A DNA stretch of 64,000 bases from [Actinomadura] parvosata subsp. kistnae (GCF_900323885.1 NZ_OOHJ01000018.1:2157001-2221000), one strand, 5' to 3'; positions 49,737 through 58,223 are shown, numbered from the stretch's first letter. Notes: generated from the letters alone by a model not told the origin. Translations and numbers: made by a program.

Positions 49737-51698
49737 TCACACCTTCGTGAGCCGGACGGCGTCGGCGATGACGTACCCGGTGGTGGAGGTCCAGCGGCTG
49801 ACGCCGACCACGTTGTAGGTGCCGGCGCTCAGCGTGAACGTGCCCAGCTCGCGCCACGCCCCGCCGCCGGTGCGCTGGTCGACGGTGACCGTCTGGTTCC
49901 CGCCGGAAGCCGCCACGATGTACGGGGTCGCGCTGTTGTAGCCGGAGTTGGCCGGATACCACACCTCCACCCGGTAGCTCCCCGCGCTCGGCACCGCCGT
50001 ACGGAACCAGGCGGGATCGCTGGCCGCGACCGGCTCGGCGAAGCGGTAGTCGGAGCCGTGCAGCTGGCCGGAGTACGTCGAGGTGCCCCAGGCGGAGCTC
50101 GCGGCGAACCCGGCGTCCGCGTTGTCGACCACCACGCTGAACCCGCCGCCGGAGCCGGTGACGGCCCGGCCCGCGCTCGCCGCGCTCTCCTGGTGGGTGC
50201 GGTTCAGCGCGGTCACGTAGTAGGTGTACGCCGACCCGGCCGCGGCCGTCGTGTCGGTGAACGAGGTCTGCCGGGTGAGCTTGACCAGGTTGCGGGCGTC
50301 GGCGAAGAAGCACGGGTCGGCCGCCGACGGCGTGCCGTCCACCCGGTAGACGGCGTACGACGTGCCGGAGCCCGTCCAGGAGACCTGCACGCCGCCCGAC
50401 GTCCGCGTGGCCGAGGTGATCGCGGGCGCGGCCGGCGCCGCCGCCGAGCCGCGGGCCGGCAGCAGCGCGAGCTTGCTGTAGTGCGCGTTGACGACCCTGG
50501 TGAACGATCCGATGCGGTCGGCCTTCACGTCCTTGGCGCTGAAGTAGATGTCGCCGGCCACCTCGGGATGCTGCCGGTTGTCGTACAGGTGGTCGCTCAG
50601 CTCGGCCGAGTCCTGCCAGGCCGCGTCCTGCCCGGAGGCGCCCGCCCGGTAGGCCGCCTGGCCCACCACGAGCTGCACGCCCGTCCCCCTGACCTGCTCC
50701 GACCACCACGCCGTCAGCACCTCGTAGGCGGCGGTCGAGAAGCCGAGATGCCAGTAGATCTGCGGCGCGAGGTAGTCCACCCAGCCCTGCTTGACCCACT
50801 GCCGGCTGTCGGCGTAGATCGCGTCGTACGACTGCAGGCCGGACGTGCGCGAGCCGAGCGGGTCGGTGCCCGCGTTGCGCCAGATCCCGAACGGGCTGAC
50901 GCCGAAGGACACGTGCGGCTTGGCGGCGTGGATGCGCTGGTCGAGCTCGCGCACCAGCAGGTTGACGTTGTCGCGGCGCCAGTCGCCGACGTTGGAGAAC
51001 CCGCCGCCGTACTTCGTGAACGTGGCCGCGTCCGGGATGCTCTGGCCGCTGACCGGATACGGGTAGAAGTAGTCGTCGAGGTGCACGCCGTCCACGTCGT
51101 AGCGGGAGACGGCGTCCATGATCGCGTCCTCGATGAAGTCGCGTACTTCCGGGATGCCCGGGTTGTAGTAGAGCTTCCCGCCGTAGGCGAAGCGCCAGTC
51201 GGGGTGCTGCCGCGCCGGATGCGTGGAGACCAGCTTGGCGGGGTCGTCGTGGTTGGCGATCCGGTACGGGTTGAACCAGGCGTGCAGCTCCAGGTTACGG
51301 GCGTGGGCCTCGTTGACCATGAACGCGAGCGGGTCGTAGCCCGGGTTGCCGCCCTGGGTGCCGGTCAGCCACTGCGACCACGGCTCGTACGGAGAGGGCC
51401 AGAACGCGTCGGCGGTCGGCCTGACCTGCACGAACACGGCGTTCATGCGCTTGGAGACGGCCAGGTCGAGCCAGGCGCGGAACTCCGCCTGCTGCGCCGA
51501 CACGCTGAGCCCCGTTCGGCTGGGCCAGTCGATGTTGGCGACCGAGGAGATCCACATGCCTCGGAGCTGCCGTTTGGGGGTGGCGGGGTCGGTGGCGCAG
51601 GCGGCCGCCGCGGCGGGTGCGGTGTGGAGGGCGCTGAGGAAGGGGCTGAGGAGCGCGGCGATGAGCACCGCGAGGACGGTACGCGGGAGCGCGGTCAC
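49737..51698 (-). CDS. Secreted GHL10/DigH-like glycosyl hydrolase (DUF187) with Fn3 and golvesin-like domain
   Basis: About 653 residues. Signal peptide ends near TAPAAAAAC. The DUF187/GHL10 barrel (about 40-370) has RGMWISSVANIDWPS, FVQVRPTADAFWPS, YDVDGVHLDDYFYPYP and YLAPQIYWHLGF. This family includes E. coli DigH, which cuts denuded peptidoglycan glycan strands. An Fn3 domain (about 415-500) and a C-terminal golvesin/xanthan-lyase-like beta domain (about 515-653) follow. That last domain is closely similar to the end of the divergent amidase. GTG 51698 gives a normal signal peptide; a TTG at 51734 would add 12 residues. Confidence 0.85.
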   Translation of the reverse strand: MTALPRTVLAVLIAALLSPFLSALHTAPAAAAACATDPATPKRQLRGMWISSVANIDWPSRTGLSVSAQQAEFRAWLDLAVSKRMNAVFVQVRPTADAFWPSPYEPWSQWLTGTQGGNPGYDPLAFMVNEAHARNLELHAWFNPYRIANHDDPAKLVSTHPARQHPDWRFAYGGKLYYNPGIPEVRDFIEDAIMDAVSRYDVDGVHLDDYFYPYPVSGQSIPDAATFTKYGGGFSNVGDWRRDNVNLLVRELDQRIHAAKPHVSFGVSPFGIWRNAGTDPLGSRTSGLQSYDAIYADSRQWVKQGWVDYLAPQIYWHLGFSTAAYEVLTAWWSEQVRGTGVQLVVGQAAYRAGASGQDAAWQDSAELSDHLYDNRQHPEVAGDIYFSAKDVKADRIGSFTRVVNAHYSKLALLPARGSAAAPAAPAITSATRTSGGVQVSWTGSGTSYAVYRVDGTPSAADPCFFADARNLVKLTRQTSFTDTTAAAGSAYTYYVTALNRTHQESAASAGRAVTGSGGGFSVVVDNADAGFAASSAWGTSTYSGQLHGSDYRFAEPVAASDPAWFRTAVPSAGSYRVEVWYPANSGYNSATPYIVAASGGNQTVTVDQRTGGGAWRELGTFTLSAGTYNVVGVSRWTSTTGYVIADAVRLTKV

Positions 51699-51806
51699 GA
51701 AGGGAAGTTTCAGCGCATCCGCCACAAAGCGCAATAGTCTTCACAAACATCGGACGTTCCCGGCATGGGCCGCGAAAGGCGAGAATTTTCACTTAACTCA
51801 GAAGTA

Positions 51807-51823
51807 ATGTCAATTATCGACAT
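51807..51823. promoter_or_regulatory. AT-rich inverted repeat ATGTC-N7-GACAT between the two wall enzymes
   Basis: Five-base perfect arms with a nearly symmetric AT-rich centre (AATTATC), unusual for this genome. It lies 57 bases before the amidase start and 109 bases from the DigH-like start, so a regulator bound here could affect both genes. Confidence 0.4.
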
Positions 51824-51879
51824 CAGTCAGAACCTTGCCGTAGCGTGCTCCCCGTCACCATGTGAACGAGGAGCCCCTT

Positions 51880-53451
51880 ATGACTCTCGCCCGCACGCGA
51901 TTAGTAGCAGCCCTCGCCACCTCGATCCTCGCCCTCGCCCCCCTCACCGCCACCCAGGCCGCCTGGTCGCAGTCCCAGGCGGCGACGGTCAAGGACACCC
52001 CGCTGGCCGCGGCCTTCGCCAAGGCGGCCGCCGCGCACGACGTACCACGTGACCTGCTCGTCGCCCTCGCCTACGCCGAGACCCACCTCGACGGACACCA
52101 GGGCGAGCCCAGCGCCAGCAACGGCTACGGCGTCATGCACCTGGTCAGCAACCCCACCAACCACTCGCTGGAGAAGGCGGCCGAGCTCACCGGGCTCCCC
52201 GCCGACCGGCTCAAGACCGACGACGAGGCCAACGTCCTCGGCGGCGCCGCCGTGCTCCGCTCCCTCGCCGACAAGCTCGGCCTCGACGAGGCCGCCAGGA
52301 AGGACACCGGCCGCTGGTACCGGGCCGTCGCCCAGTACGGCAACGCCTCCTCCCCCGAGCTGGCCCGCCTGTACGCCGACGCCGTCTACGAGCAGCTCGG
52401 CCTCGGCATCGACACCCGCGGCGTCCAGGTGAAGCCGCAGGAGATCACCGCCGACCGCGGCGAGTACGCGAACGCCCGCGACCTCAACGCCCGCGCCGGC
52501 AAGCAGGCCGGGGAGCCCGCCGACTCGCCGGTCGCCATCGCCAGCACCGACTACCCGCCCGCCGCGTGGGTCCCGGCCAGCTCCAGCAACTACCGCGTCT
52601 CCAACCGCGAGACCAGCTACAACATCGACCGGGTCGTCATCCACGTCACCCAGGGCTCCTACGCCGGAACCATCTCCTGGTTCCAGAACCCCAGCGCGCA
52701 GGTCTCCGCCCACTACGTGGTCAAGTCCTCCAACGGCGCCATCACCCAGATGGTCCGCGACAAGGACGTCGCCTGGCACGCCGGCAACTCCACCTACAAC
52801 AACCGCTCCATCGGCATCGAGCACGAGGGGTACGTCAACGACGCCTCCTGGTTCACCGACGCCATGTACCGGGCCTCCGCCGCGCTGACCCGCTACCTCT
52901 GCGACAAGTACGGCATCCCCAAGACCAGGACCGGCATCATCGGCCACAACGAGGTCCCGGGCGCCACCCACACCGACCCCGGCTCCCACTGGAACTGGAC
53001 CACGTACATGAACTACGTGACCGGTGGCGGCGGCACCCCCTCGTGGACCACCACGGTGGACAACACCACCTCCGGCCAGTTCACCGCCAGTGACAACTGG
53101 GGCACCTCCACCTACTCCAGCCAGCGCTACGGCGCCGACTACCGCTTCGCCGACCCCGTCGCCGCCAGCGACCCGGCCTGGTACTCGGCGACGATCCCGA
53201 GCGCCGGCACGTACCAGGTCGAGGTCTGGTATCCGGCCGACCCCGGATACAACAGCTCGGCGCCGTACATAGTGGCGACCTCCAGCGGCAACCAGACCGT
53301 CTACGTCGACCAACGATCCGGCGGCGGAGCCTGGCGCAGCATCGGCTCGTTCTCCCTGAACGCCGGCACGTACCCGGTGGTCGGGGTGAGCCGGTGGACG
53401 TCCGGCACCGGCTACGTGATCGCGGACGCGGTCCGCATCAGCAAGCAGTAA
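51880..53451 (+). CDS. Secreted amidase with lytic-transglycosylase-like N-domain and golvesin-like C-domain
   Basis: A 523-residue secreted wall hydrolase. Signal peptide ends near ATQAAWSQ. Residues about 40-180 look like an SLT fold (HDVPRDLLVALAYAETHLDG, NGYGVMHLV) with the Glu in AYAETH. The Amidase_2/PGRP domain (about 235-385) has the zinc ligands His in VVIHVTQGSY, His in IIGHNEVPG and an Asp-rich HTDPG. The final 130 residues repeat the golvesin-like domain of the divergent gene (WGTSTYS, DYRFA.PVAASDPAW, VEVWYPA, GYVIADAVR). ATG 51880 follows CGAGGAGC. Both glycan- and peptide-cleaving parts would act on peptidoglycan outside the cell. Confidence 0.9.
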   Translation: MTLARTRLVAALATSILALAPLTATQAAWSQSQAATVKDTPLAAAFAKAAAAHDVPRDLLVALAYAETHLDGHQGEPSASNGYGVMHLVSNPTNHSLEKAAELTGLPADRLKTDDEANVLGGAAVLRSLADKLGLDEAARKDTGRWYRAVAQYGNASSPELARLYADAVYEQLGLGIDTRGVQVKPQEITADRGEYANARDLNARAGKQAGEPADSPVAIASTDYPPAAWVPASSSNYRVSNRETSYNIDRVVIHVTQGSYAGTISWFQNPSAQVSAHYVVKSSNGAITQMVRDKDVAWHAGNSTYNNRSIGIEHEGYVNDASWFTDAMYRASAALTRYLCDKYGIPKTRTGIIGHNEVPGATHTDPGSHWNWTTYMNYVTGGGGTPSWTTTVDNTTSGQFTASDNWGTSTYSSQRYGADYRFADPVAASDPAWYSATIPSAGTYQVEVWYPADPGYNSSAPYIVATSSGNQTVYVDQRSGGGAWRSIGSFSLNAGTYPVVGVSRWTSGTGYVIADAVRISKQ

Positions 53452-53473
53452 CCCTTCCGCACCCCTTCCGCAC

Positions 53474-53517
53474 CGAACGGCCCGCGCCCGCTCCCCCTCC
53501 CGGGCGCGGGCCGTTCG
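53474..53517 (+). terminator. Strong hairpin after the amidase gene
   Basis: A perfect 17-bp stem: CGAACGGCCCGCGCCCG (53474-53490), 10-base loop, complementary arm 53501-53517. It isolates the amidase gene from the RiPP locus. A short CCCTTCCGCAC direct repeat precedes it. The rest of the 225-base gap shows only the upstream region of the next gene. Confidence 0.85.
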
Positions 53518-53676
53518 CTTGTCCGCATGCCGGCACGGGCCATGAAGGCGAAGAACCCCTCGCCCAAGGCCGCGACCGCCAGCCGCTCCAGCACAGTAAT
53601 GACCATATGGCTGTCTCGATACGCCCAACCCCTGTATCGTCACTCTCAGCAAGAGAACGAACACGGAGGAGCGCAC

Positions 53677-53820
53677 ATGGGACGTCACGAGAACCCCGAC
53701 ACCCCGAAGGACAAGCCGTTCGACCCCGAGGAGCAAGGAGGCATGGGCAGCACCGGCGACGAATACAAGAAGGGCATGGGCAAGCACAACGACGACGAGG
53801 ACAAGGACGGCAAGCGCTAG
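53677..53820 (+). CDS. Asp-rich 47-residue peptide, candidate imiditide precursor
   Basis: A very hydrophilic peptide with eight Asp (positions 8, 12, 16, 28, 39, 40, 42, 44), seven Lys and no Cys, signal peptide or hydrophobic stretch. It starts MGRHENPDTPKDKPFDPEEQ and ends in the acidic-basic tail NDDEDKDGKR, in which D44-G45 is the type of dyad most prone to form an aspartimide. The ribosome site GGAGGA is ideal (six bases before ATG 53677). Its stop shares one base with the GTG of the methyltransferase gene, so the two are translationally coupled. This is the layout of imiditide loci, where the methyltransferase converts one Asp of the peptide to a stable aspartimide. Confidence 0.7.
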   Translation: MGRHENPDTPKDKPFDPEEQGGMGSTGDEYKKGMGKHNDDEDKDGKR

Positions 53821-54962
53821 TGGATGTCACACCCCTGATGGACCGGCTGATCGCCGGGCTCGATCCCGAGGGGGACATCTCGAACGAGGTGAAGCACGCG
53901 ATGCGCGCCGTGCCCCGCCACCAGTTCGTCCCTCCCATCGGGCTCGTCTCGCAGAAGACGTCCGCGTACCTCATCGACCGGAACGCCGACCCGCACCGCT
54001 GGTGGAACACCGTCTACTCCAACGAGCCCATCATCACCCAGCTCAGCGACGGCACCACGCCCGTGACCGAGATGGACGGCGGCTACACGTCCTCGTCGTC
54101 GTCACCATGGACGGTCGCGAACCTCCTGACCCTGCTGGACCCCGACCCCGGCAACCACGTCCTCGAGGTCGGCACCGGCACGGGCTGGACCAGCGCCCTG
54201 CTCTGCCACCTGGTGGGCCGGCACGGCGAGGTCACCTCCATCGAGGTGGACGCCGCCGTCGCCGAACAGGCCGCCAAGAACCTCGCCGCCGCCGGCGCCC
54301 AGCCGGCCCTGCTCATCGGCGACGGCGCGCTGGGCTGCCCCGACCGGGCACCCTACGACCGCGTGCACGTCACCTGCGGGGTACGCTCCGTGCCCCACGC
54401 GTGGGTCGAGCAGTGCCGGGCGGGCGCCACGATCGTGCTGCCGTTCTGCCCCAACTTCGGCACCAATCACTCGCTGCGGCTCGTGGTCCGCCCCGACCGG
54501 ACCGCGGTCGGCCGCTTCCCCGGCTACGCCTCGTACATGATGATGCGCTCGCAGCGCTCCAGCTCCCACGGCAGGACGACCCACCCCGACAAGCACCACC
54601 TGACCACGTACGTCGACCCGCGCGTCATCGCCTACGCCCCGCCCGGCGCGCACCTGGCCATCGCGGCACTGACCGGCCTCGAAGCCAACGGCCGCGACCT
54701 GTCCGACGAGAACGGCGAGCTCTACCGCCTCTGGCTCTCCGACCCGAGCGACTCCTACTCCTGGCTGGCCCTGGACTGGCGACCCGGCTCCTCGGAGTAC
54801 GAGCTGTACCAGGTGGGCGACCGGCCCCTCTGGGACGAGGTCCTGAACGCGTATTTCCGCTGGGTGAGCTGGGGCCAGCCCGGCCGCGAACGCTTCGGCA
54901 TGACCGTCAGCCCCTCCGGCCAGCAAATCTGGCTCGACGACCCCGACCGGGTGGTGGCGTAA
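53820..54962 (+). CDS. Protein-L-isoaspartate O-methyltransferase homologue, candidate imiditide maturase
   Basis: A 380-residue SAM-dependent methyltransferase. PIMT features: N-terminal VPRHQFVPP, TSSSSSPWTVANLL (the substrate-binding Ser/Thr loop), SAM motif VLEVGTGTGW at residues 114-123, and SIEVDAAVAEQAAKNLA. Housekeeping PIMT is about 210-220 residues; here about 170 extra residues follow (to the WLDDPDRVVA end), as in RiPP-associated PIMTs. It would methylate an Asp side chain of the upstream peptide; attack by the backbone nitrogen then gives aspartimide. The GTG overlaps the TAG of the peptide gene. A hairpin at 54983 ends the two-gene unit; no protease or exporter gene is included. 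Confidence 0.8.
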   Translation: MDVTPLMDRLIAGLDPEGDISNEVKHAMRAVPRHQFVPPIGLVSQKTSAYLIDRNADPHRWWNTVYSNEPIITQLSDGTTPVTEMDGGYTSSSSSPWTVANLLTLLDPDPGNHVLEVGTGTGWTSALLCHLVGRHGEVTSIEVDAAVAEQAAKNLAAAGAQPALLIGDGALGCPDRAPYDRVHVTCGVRSVPHAWVEQCRAGATIVLPFCPNFGTNHSLRLVVRPDRTAVGRFPGYASYMMMRSQRSSSHGRTTHPDKHHLTTYVDPRVIAYAPPGAHLAIAALTGLEANGRDLSDENGELYRLWLSDPSDSYSWLALDWRPGSSEYELYQVGDRPLWDEVLNAYFRWVSWGQPGRERFGMTVSPSGQQIWLDDPDRVVA

Positions 54963-54982
54963 CACCACCGGCGGCACAAACC

Positions 54983-55016
54983 AGCCCTCGGCGCCGAGGC
55001 TCCGACGCCGAGGGCT
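54983..55016 (+). terminator. Hairpin closing the peptide/methyltransferase unit
   Basis: AGCCCTCGGCG (54983-54993) and CGCCGAGGGCT (55006-55016) form a perfect 11-bp stem with a 12-base loop, 20 bases after the methyltransferase stop. Confidence 0.75.
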
Positions 55017-55063
55017 TCCCGCTGTCCCCCGGCCGGTGCTCACGCTCTGGTAGAAGATCCGGT

Positions 55064-55861
55064 ATGGAATTCGATGATCCGGTCCGTATGCTCCAGATCT
55101 GTACGGAACGGCTCGGTGAGCGGGCCGGGCGGCAGTTCGCGGCGATGGCCCGGCGCGGCTTCCTGCTGACCCCGTCCACGGGCACCGCGCCCGCCACCGG
55201 TCGTTGCCGGCTCGGCGGACCCGCGTTGCTGGAACCCGGTGCTTCGTGGCCTGAGCTGGGCGGTTTTCCCCTTTCGCTGCATGCCGTGCTCGACACCGAC
55301 GCCCTCGTCCCATGGCTCGGGGACGAGTTGCCCACGCGGCCCGGGCTGCTGAACTTCTTCTACCTCGATCCCGATGTGCCGTACGAGGTGTACCGGAAGC
55401 TGGACCTGTCCGATCCCGGCGCGTGCCGGGTGATCCCGGCCGATCCGGCGAGGGCGGTCGAGGCGGCCGCGCCCGAGCCGGCCAGGAGCTACCCGGCCAC
55501 GCCCGTCCACGCGGCGCCGGTGACCATGCTGCCCGACTGCTGGGACGTCGAGACCGGCGACGTCGAGTTCGACGAGGACGAGCACTGGGGCGTGTCGTCG
55601 CTCATCCTCACCGAGATGGACGGTCTCGACGGCAACACCGCCGACTGCCACGCCGCGTTCGGCTGGCCCGACACCTCCTACGCCTCTCCGGTGACCCGCC
55701 GCGACGCCGACGGGCCCGCCGTCCACCTGCTGCAGCTGGCCTCGGACGGCGAGCTGGGGTGGGGGTGGGGTGATGCCGGGACGATGTACTTCACGATCCC
55801 GGTGAAGGCCTTCCAGGCGGGGGATTTCGGGCAGGCTGAGGCGAGCATCCGCTGCTGCTGA
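55064..55861 (+). CDS. DUF1963 (YwqG-like) protein
   Basis: A 265-residue cytoplasmic protein. DUF1963 features are present: LGGPALLEPGASWPELGGFPLSL near residue 50, LNFFYLDPD and a final LLQLASDGELGWGWGDAGTMYF block. The function of the family is unknown. ATG 55064. It is separated from the methyltransferase by a terminator and followed nine bases later by a membrane protein gene, so those two probably form a small operon. Confidence 0.85.
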   Translation: MEFDDPVRMLQICTERLGERAGRQFAAMARRGFLLTPSTGTAPATGRCRLGGPALLEPGASWPELGGFPLSLHAVLDTDALVPWLGDELPTRPGLLNFFYLDPDVPYEVYRKLDLSDPGACRVIPADPARAVEAAAPEPARSYPATPVHAAPVTMLPDCWDVETGDVEFDEDEHWGVSSLILTEMDGLDGNTADCHAAFGWPDTSYASPVTRRDADGPAVHLLQLASDGELGWGWGDAGTMYFTIPVKAFQAGDFGQAEASIRCC

Positions 55862-55870
55862 GTCCCCCGA

Positions 55871-56614
55871 ATGGAGATCAACTTGTCGCGATTAACCCTT
55901 GCCGTCGTCTGGGTGGGTGCCCTGGGGGCCGCCGTCTTCCCGACGTGGCAGCTCTGGCGTTCCGTGGTCAATCCGGGACAGCTGTTCTGGTGCGGTGGTG
56001 TGGTCTTCCGCGAGTACGAGCCGTGGCGGCAATTCTTAGAGCCCCTCGCCGAGCCCCTGCGGGCGGACCTGAACCTGCTCGTGCGCGGATCGTCCCTCAG
56101 CGCCGTGCCCGCGATCATCGTGCTGGCCGCCTTCGCCCGCCGGCGGTCCGCGACGGCGGGGCGGCGGGCGGCGGCGGGGCTCACGCTGCTCGCGGTGCTT
56201 CAGGTGTTGTCCGCCCCGTACTTCGACTTCACGGTCTGCCAGACGGTGCCGATCTTCGGCGGGCAGTGGTTCGGGGAGGTGGTCCGGCACGCGTACGAGG
56301 GGGCGCCGTCGCTGGTGGCGGCCTTGTTGGTGCTGGTCGCCACGCAGGTGCTGGGGCCGGGCGAGGAGGTGGCCGCGGTGTCCGGGGCGACGGTGGCCCG
56401 CCGTGCGCCGGCCGTTCTCATCGGCTACTGGACGATCGTGCTCGCCGTCAGTGTCGGTGACGACCTGTCGGCCGGCCCCCTGAGGTACGGGCTGTGGGAT
56501 CGCTTCGGCGAGGGCGTCTGGTTGCCGGTCTTCGTCGTGGCGATGGGCCTCTACCTGTGGCTGCGGCCGCGTCTGCCGGAAAAGGGTTGGACGGGATCGA
56601 GTGCGGGCTTGTAG
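55871..56614 (+). CDS. Hypothetical membrane protein
   Basis: A 247-residue protein with five to six hydrophobic segments (about 8-28, 75-92, 103-120, 145-162, 182-200, 215-232). Cys residues in FWCGGVVF and FTVCQTVP might pair on the outer face. I do not recognise a family. It starts ten bases after the DUF1963 stop and shares its direction, but no functional link is evident. Confidence 0.7.
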   Translation: MEINLSRLTLAVVWVGALGAAVFPTWQLWRSVVNPGQLFWCGGVVFREYEPWRQFLEPLAEPLRADLNLLVRGSSLSAVPAIIVLAAFARRRSATAGRRAAAGLTLLAVLQVLSAPYFDFTVCQTVPIFGGQWFGEVVRHAYEGAPSLVAALLVLVATQVLGPGEEVAAVSGATVARRAPAVLIGYWTIVLAVSVGDDLSAGPLRYGLWDRFGEGVWLPVFVVAMGLYLWLRPRLPEKGWTGSSAGL

Positions 56615-56654
56615 CTTGCCGGTGACCGTGACTCCGCCCGAGGAGGTGAGACCC

Positions 56655-56711
56655 ATGACTGTGTATCGATGGGTGCTCCCCCTTGCCGTCGCGGTCGGGC
56701 GATTGACGTAG
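56655..56711 (+). CDS. Short leader ORF upstream of the Rox-like gene
   Basis: An 18-codon ORF (MTVYRWVLPLAVAVGRLT) behind one of the best ribosome sites in the window (GAGGAGGTGAG). It ends 50 bases before the monooxygenase start. GGTGCTCCC inside it can pair with GGGAGCGCC just after it (8 of 9 positions), so an attenuation-type leader is conceivable. A half-match (CCTTGCCG, 56681-56688) to the rifamycin-associated element also lies here. It could equally be a chance ORF. Confidence 0.35.
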   Translation: MTVYRWVLPLAVAVGRLT

Positions 56712-56761
56712 GTGTCGCCGGGAGCGCCTCCAAGACAAGGCACTTCCGAAAGGCAACACCC

Positions 56762-58219
56762 ATGGTTTCTTCGAAAGCCGACCGCGCGCCTCTCTCGTTC
56801 GACGTGATCATCGCCGGCTGCGGGCCGACCGGTGCGATGCTGGCCGCCGAGCTGCGGCTGCACGACGTCCGGGTTCTCGTCCTGGAGAAGGACACCGAGC
56901 CCGGGTCGTTCGTGCGGATCGTCGGCCTGCACGTTCGCAGTCTCGAACTGCTCGCGATGCGCGGCCTGCTGGAGCGCGTCGCCGCGCACGGACGGAAGCG
57001 GCCGGCCGCTGGGTTGTTCGCCGGTATTCACAAGCCGGCGCCCGCCGGTCTGGATTCCGCCTACGGCTACCTGCTGGGCATTCCGCAGCCGGTCGTGAAT
57101 CGGCTGCTCGAAGAGCACGCGGTCGCGCTCGGCGCGCAGGTCCGGCACGGGTGTGCGGTGGCCGGTCTCGAGCAGGACGACGAAGGGGTGACCGTCGAGC
57201 TGGCCGATGGGGAGCGGCTGCGGTCGCGTTACCTCGTCGGGTGCGACGGCGGGCGCAGCACGGTGCGCAAGCTGCTCGGCGTCGGGTTCCCCGGCGAGCC
57301 CGCGCGGGCCGACACGCTGATGGGCGAGATGGAGGTGGGCGTGCCGCCGGAGGAGGTCGCCGCCGCGCTGAGGCGGCTGGGTGACACCCCTCAGCGGTTC
57401 TGGCTGCGGCCCTTCGGCGAGAAGGTCTACAGCGTCGTGGTGCCCGCCGCCGAGGTCGGCGACCGGGCGGTGCCGCCCACGCTGGACGACTTCCGGCGGC
57501 AGTTGCGGGCCGTCGCCGGCACCGATTTCGGGGTGCACTCGCCGCGCTGGATGTCCCGGTTCGGGGACGCCACGCGGCTGGCCGAGCACTACCGGGTGGG
57601 GCGGGTGCTGCTGGCCGGCGACGCGGCGCACATCCATCCGCCGACCGGCGGGCAGGGCCTCAACCTGGGCGTTCAGGACGCGTTCAACCTCGGCTGGAAG
57701 CTGGCCGGGCAGATCCGCGGCTGGGCGCCCGGGACGTTGCTGGACACGTACCATGCCGAGCGTCATCCGGTCGCGGCGGACGTGCTGGACAACACCCGCG
57801 CCCAGATGGAGCTGTACTCCGCCGAGCCGGGCGCGCGGGCGGTGCGCCGGCTGCTCACCGAGCTGATGGACTTCGACGTCGTGAACCGCCACCTGACGGA
57901 GAAGATCACCGCGATCAGTGTCCGGTATGACCTCGGCGAGGGCCACGACCTGCTCGGCCGCCGGCTGCCGGACGTCGAGGTGAAGCAGGGCCGTCTCTAC
58001 GACCTGCTGCACCAGGGGCGCGGCCTGCTGCTGGACCGTACCGGACGTCTGAGTGCCGGCGGCTGGGCGGATCGGGTCGACCTGCTCGCGGATCCCACCG
58101 CCGATCTGGACGTTCCGGGTGTCCTGCTGCGTCCGGATGGATATGTCGCCTGGGTCGGTGACGGCCAGCGGGAGCTGGACGGCCGGCTCCGGCAGTGGTT
58201 CGGCGAGCCCACGAGCTGA
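56762..58219 (+). CDS. rox: Rifampicin monooxygenase-like FAD hydroxylase
   Basis: A 485-residue class A flavoprotein monooxygenase. FAD motif VIIAGCGPTGAMLAAEL, DG motif YLVGCDGGRSTVRKLLGVGFPG and GD motif LLAGDAAHIHPPTGGQGLNLG are all present. A C-terminal thioredoxin-like domain (about 400-485) ends in DGYVAWVGD. Length, the LLGVGFPGEPAR segment and the LTELMDFDVVNRHLTEKI stretch fit the Rox family, which hydroxylates rifampicin at the naphthoquinone and opens the ansa ring. Assigning rifampicin as the actual substrate is an inference; related aromatic-polyketide hydroxylases share the fold. ATG 56762 with CGAAAGG upstream. Confidence 0.82.
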   Translation: MVSSKADRAPLSFDVIIAGCGPTGAMLAAELRLHDVRVLVLEKDTEPGSFVRIVGLHVRSLELLAMRGLLERVAAHGRKRPAAGLFAGIHKPAPAGLDSAYGYLLGIPQPVVNRLLEEHAVALGAQVRHGCAVAGLEQDDEGVTVELADGERLRSRYLVGCDGGRSTVRKLLGVGFPGEPARADTLMGEMEVGVPPEEVAAALRRLGDTPQRFWLRPFGEKVYSVVVPAAEVGDRAVPPTLDDFRRQLRAVAGTDFGVHSPRWMSRFGDATRLAEHYRVGRVLLAGDAAHIHPPTGGQGLNLGVQDAFNLGWKLAGQIRGWAPGTLLDTYHAERHPVAADVLDNTRAQMELYSAEPGARAVRRLLTELMDFDVVNRHLTEKITAISVRYDLGEGHDLLGRRLPDVEVKQGRLYDLLHQGRGLLLDRTGRLSAGGWADRVDLLADPTADLDVPGVLLRPDGYVAWVGDGQRELDGRLRQWFGEPTS

Positions 58220-58223
58220 TCCG

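Noticed and set aside
56681..56688. A rifamycin-associated element before the Rox-like gene
   Set aside because: Only one half-site resembles it; the second half is missing, so I report it only as a remark.
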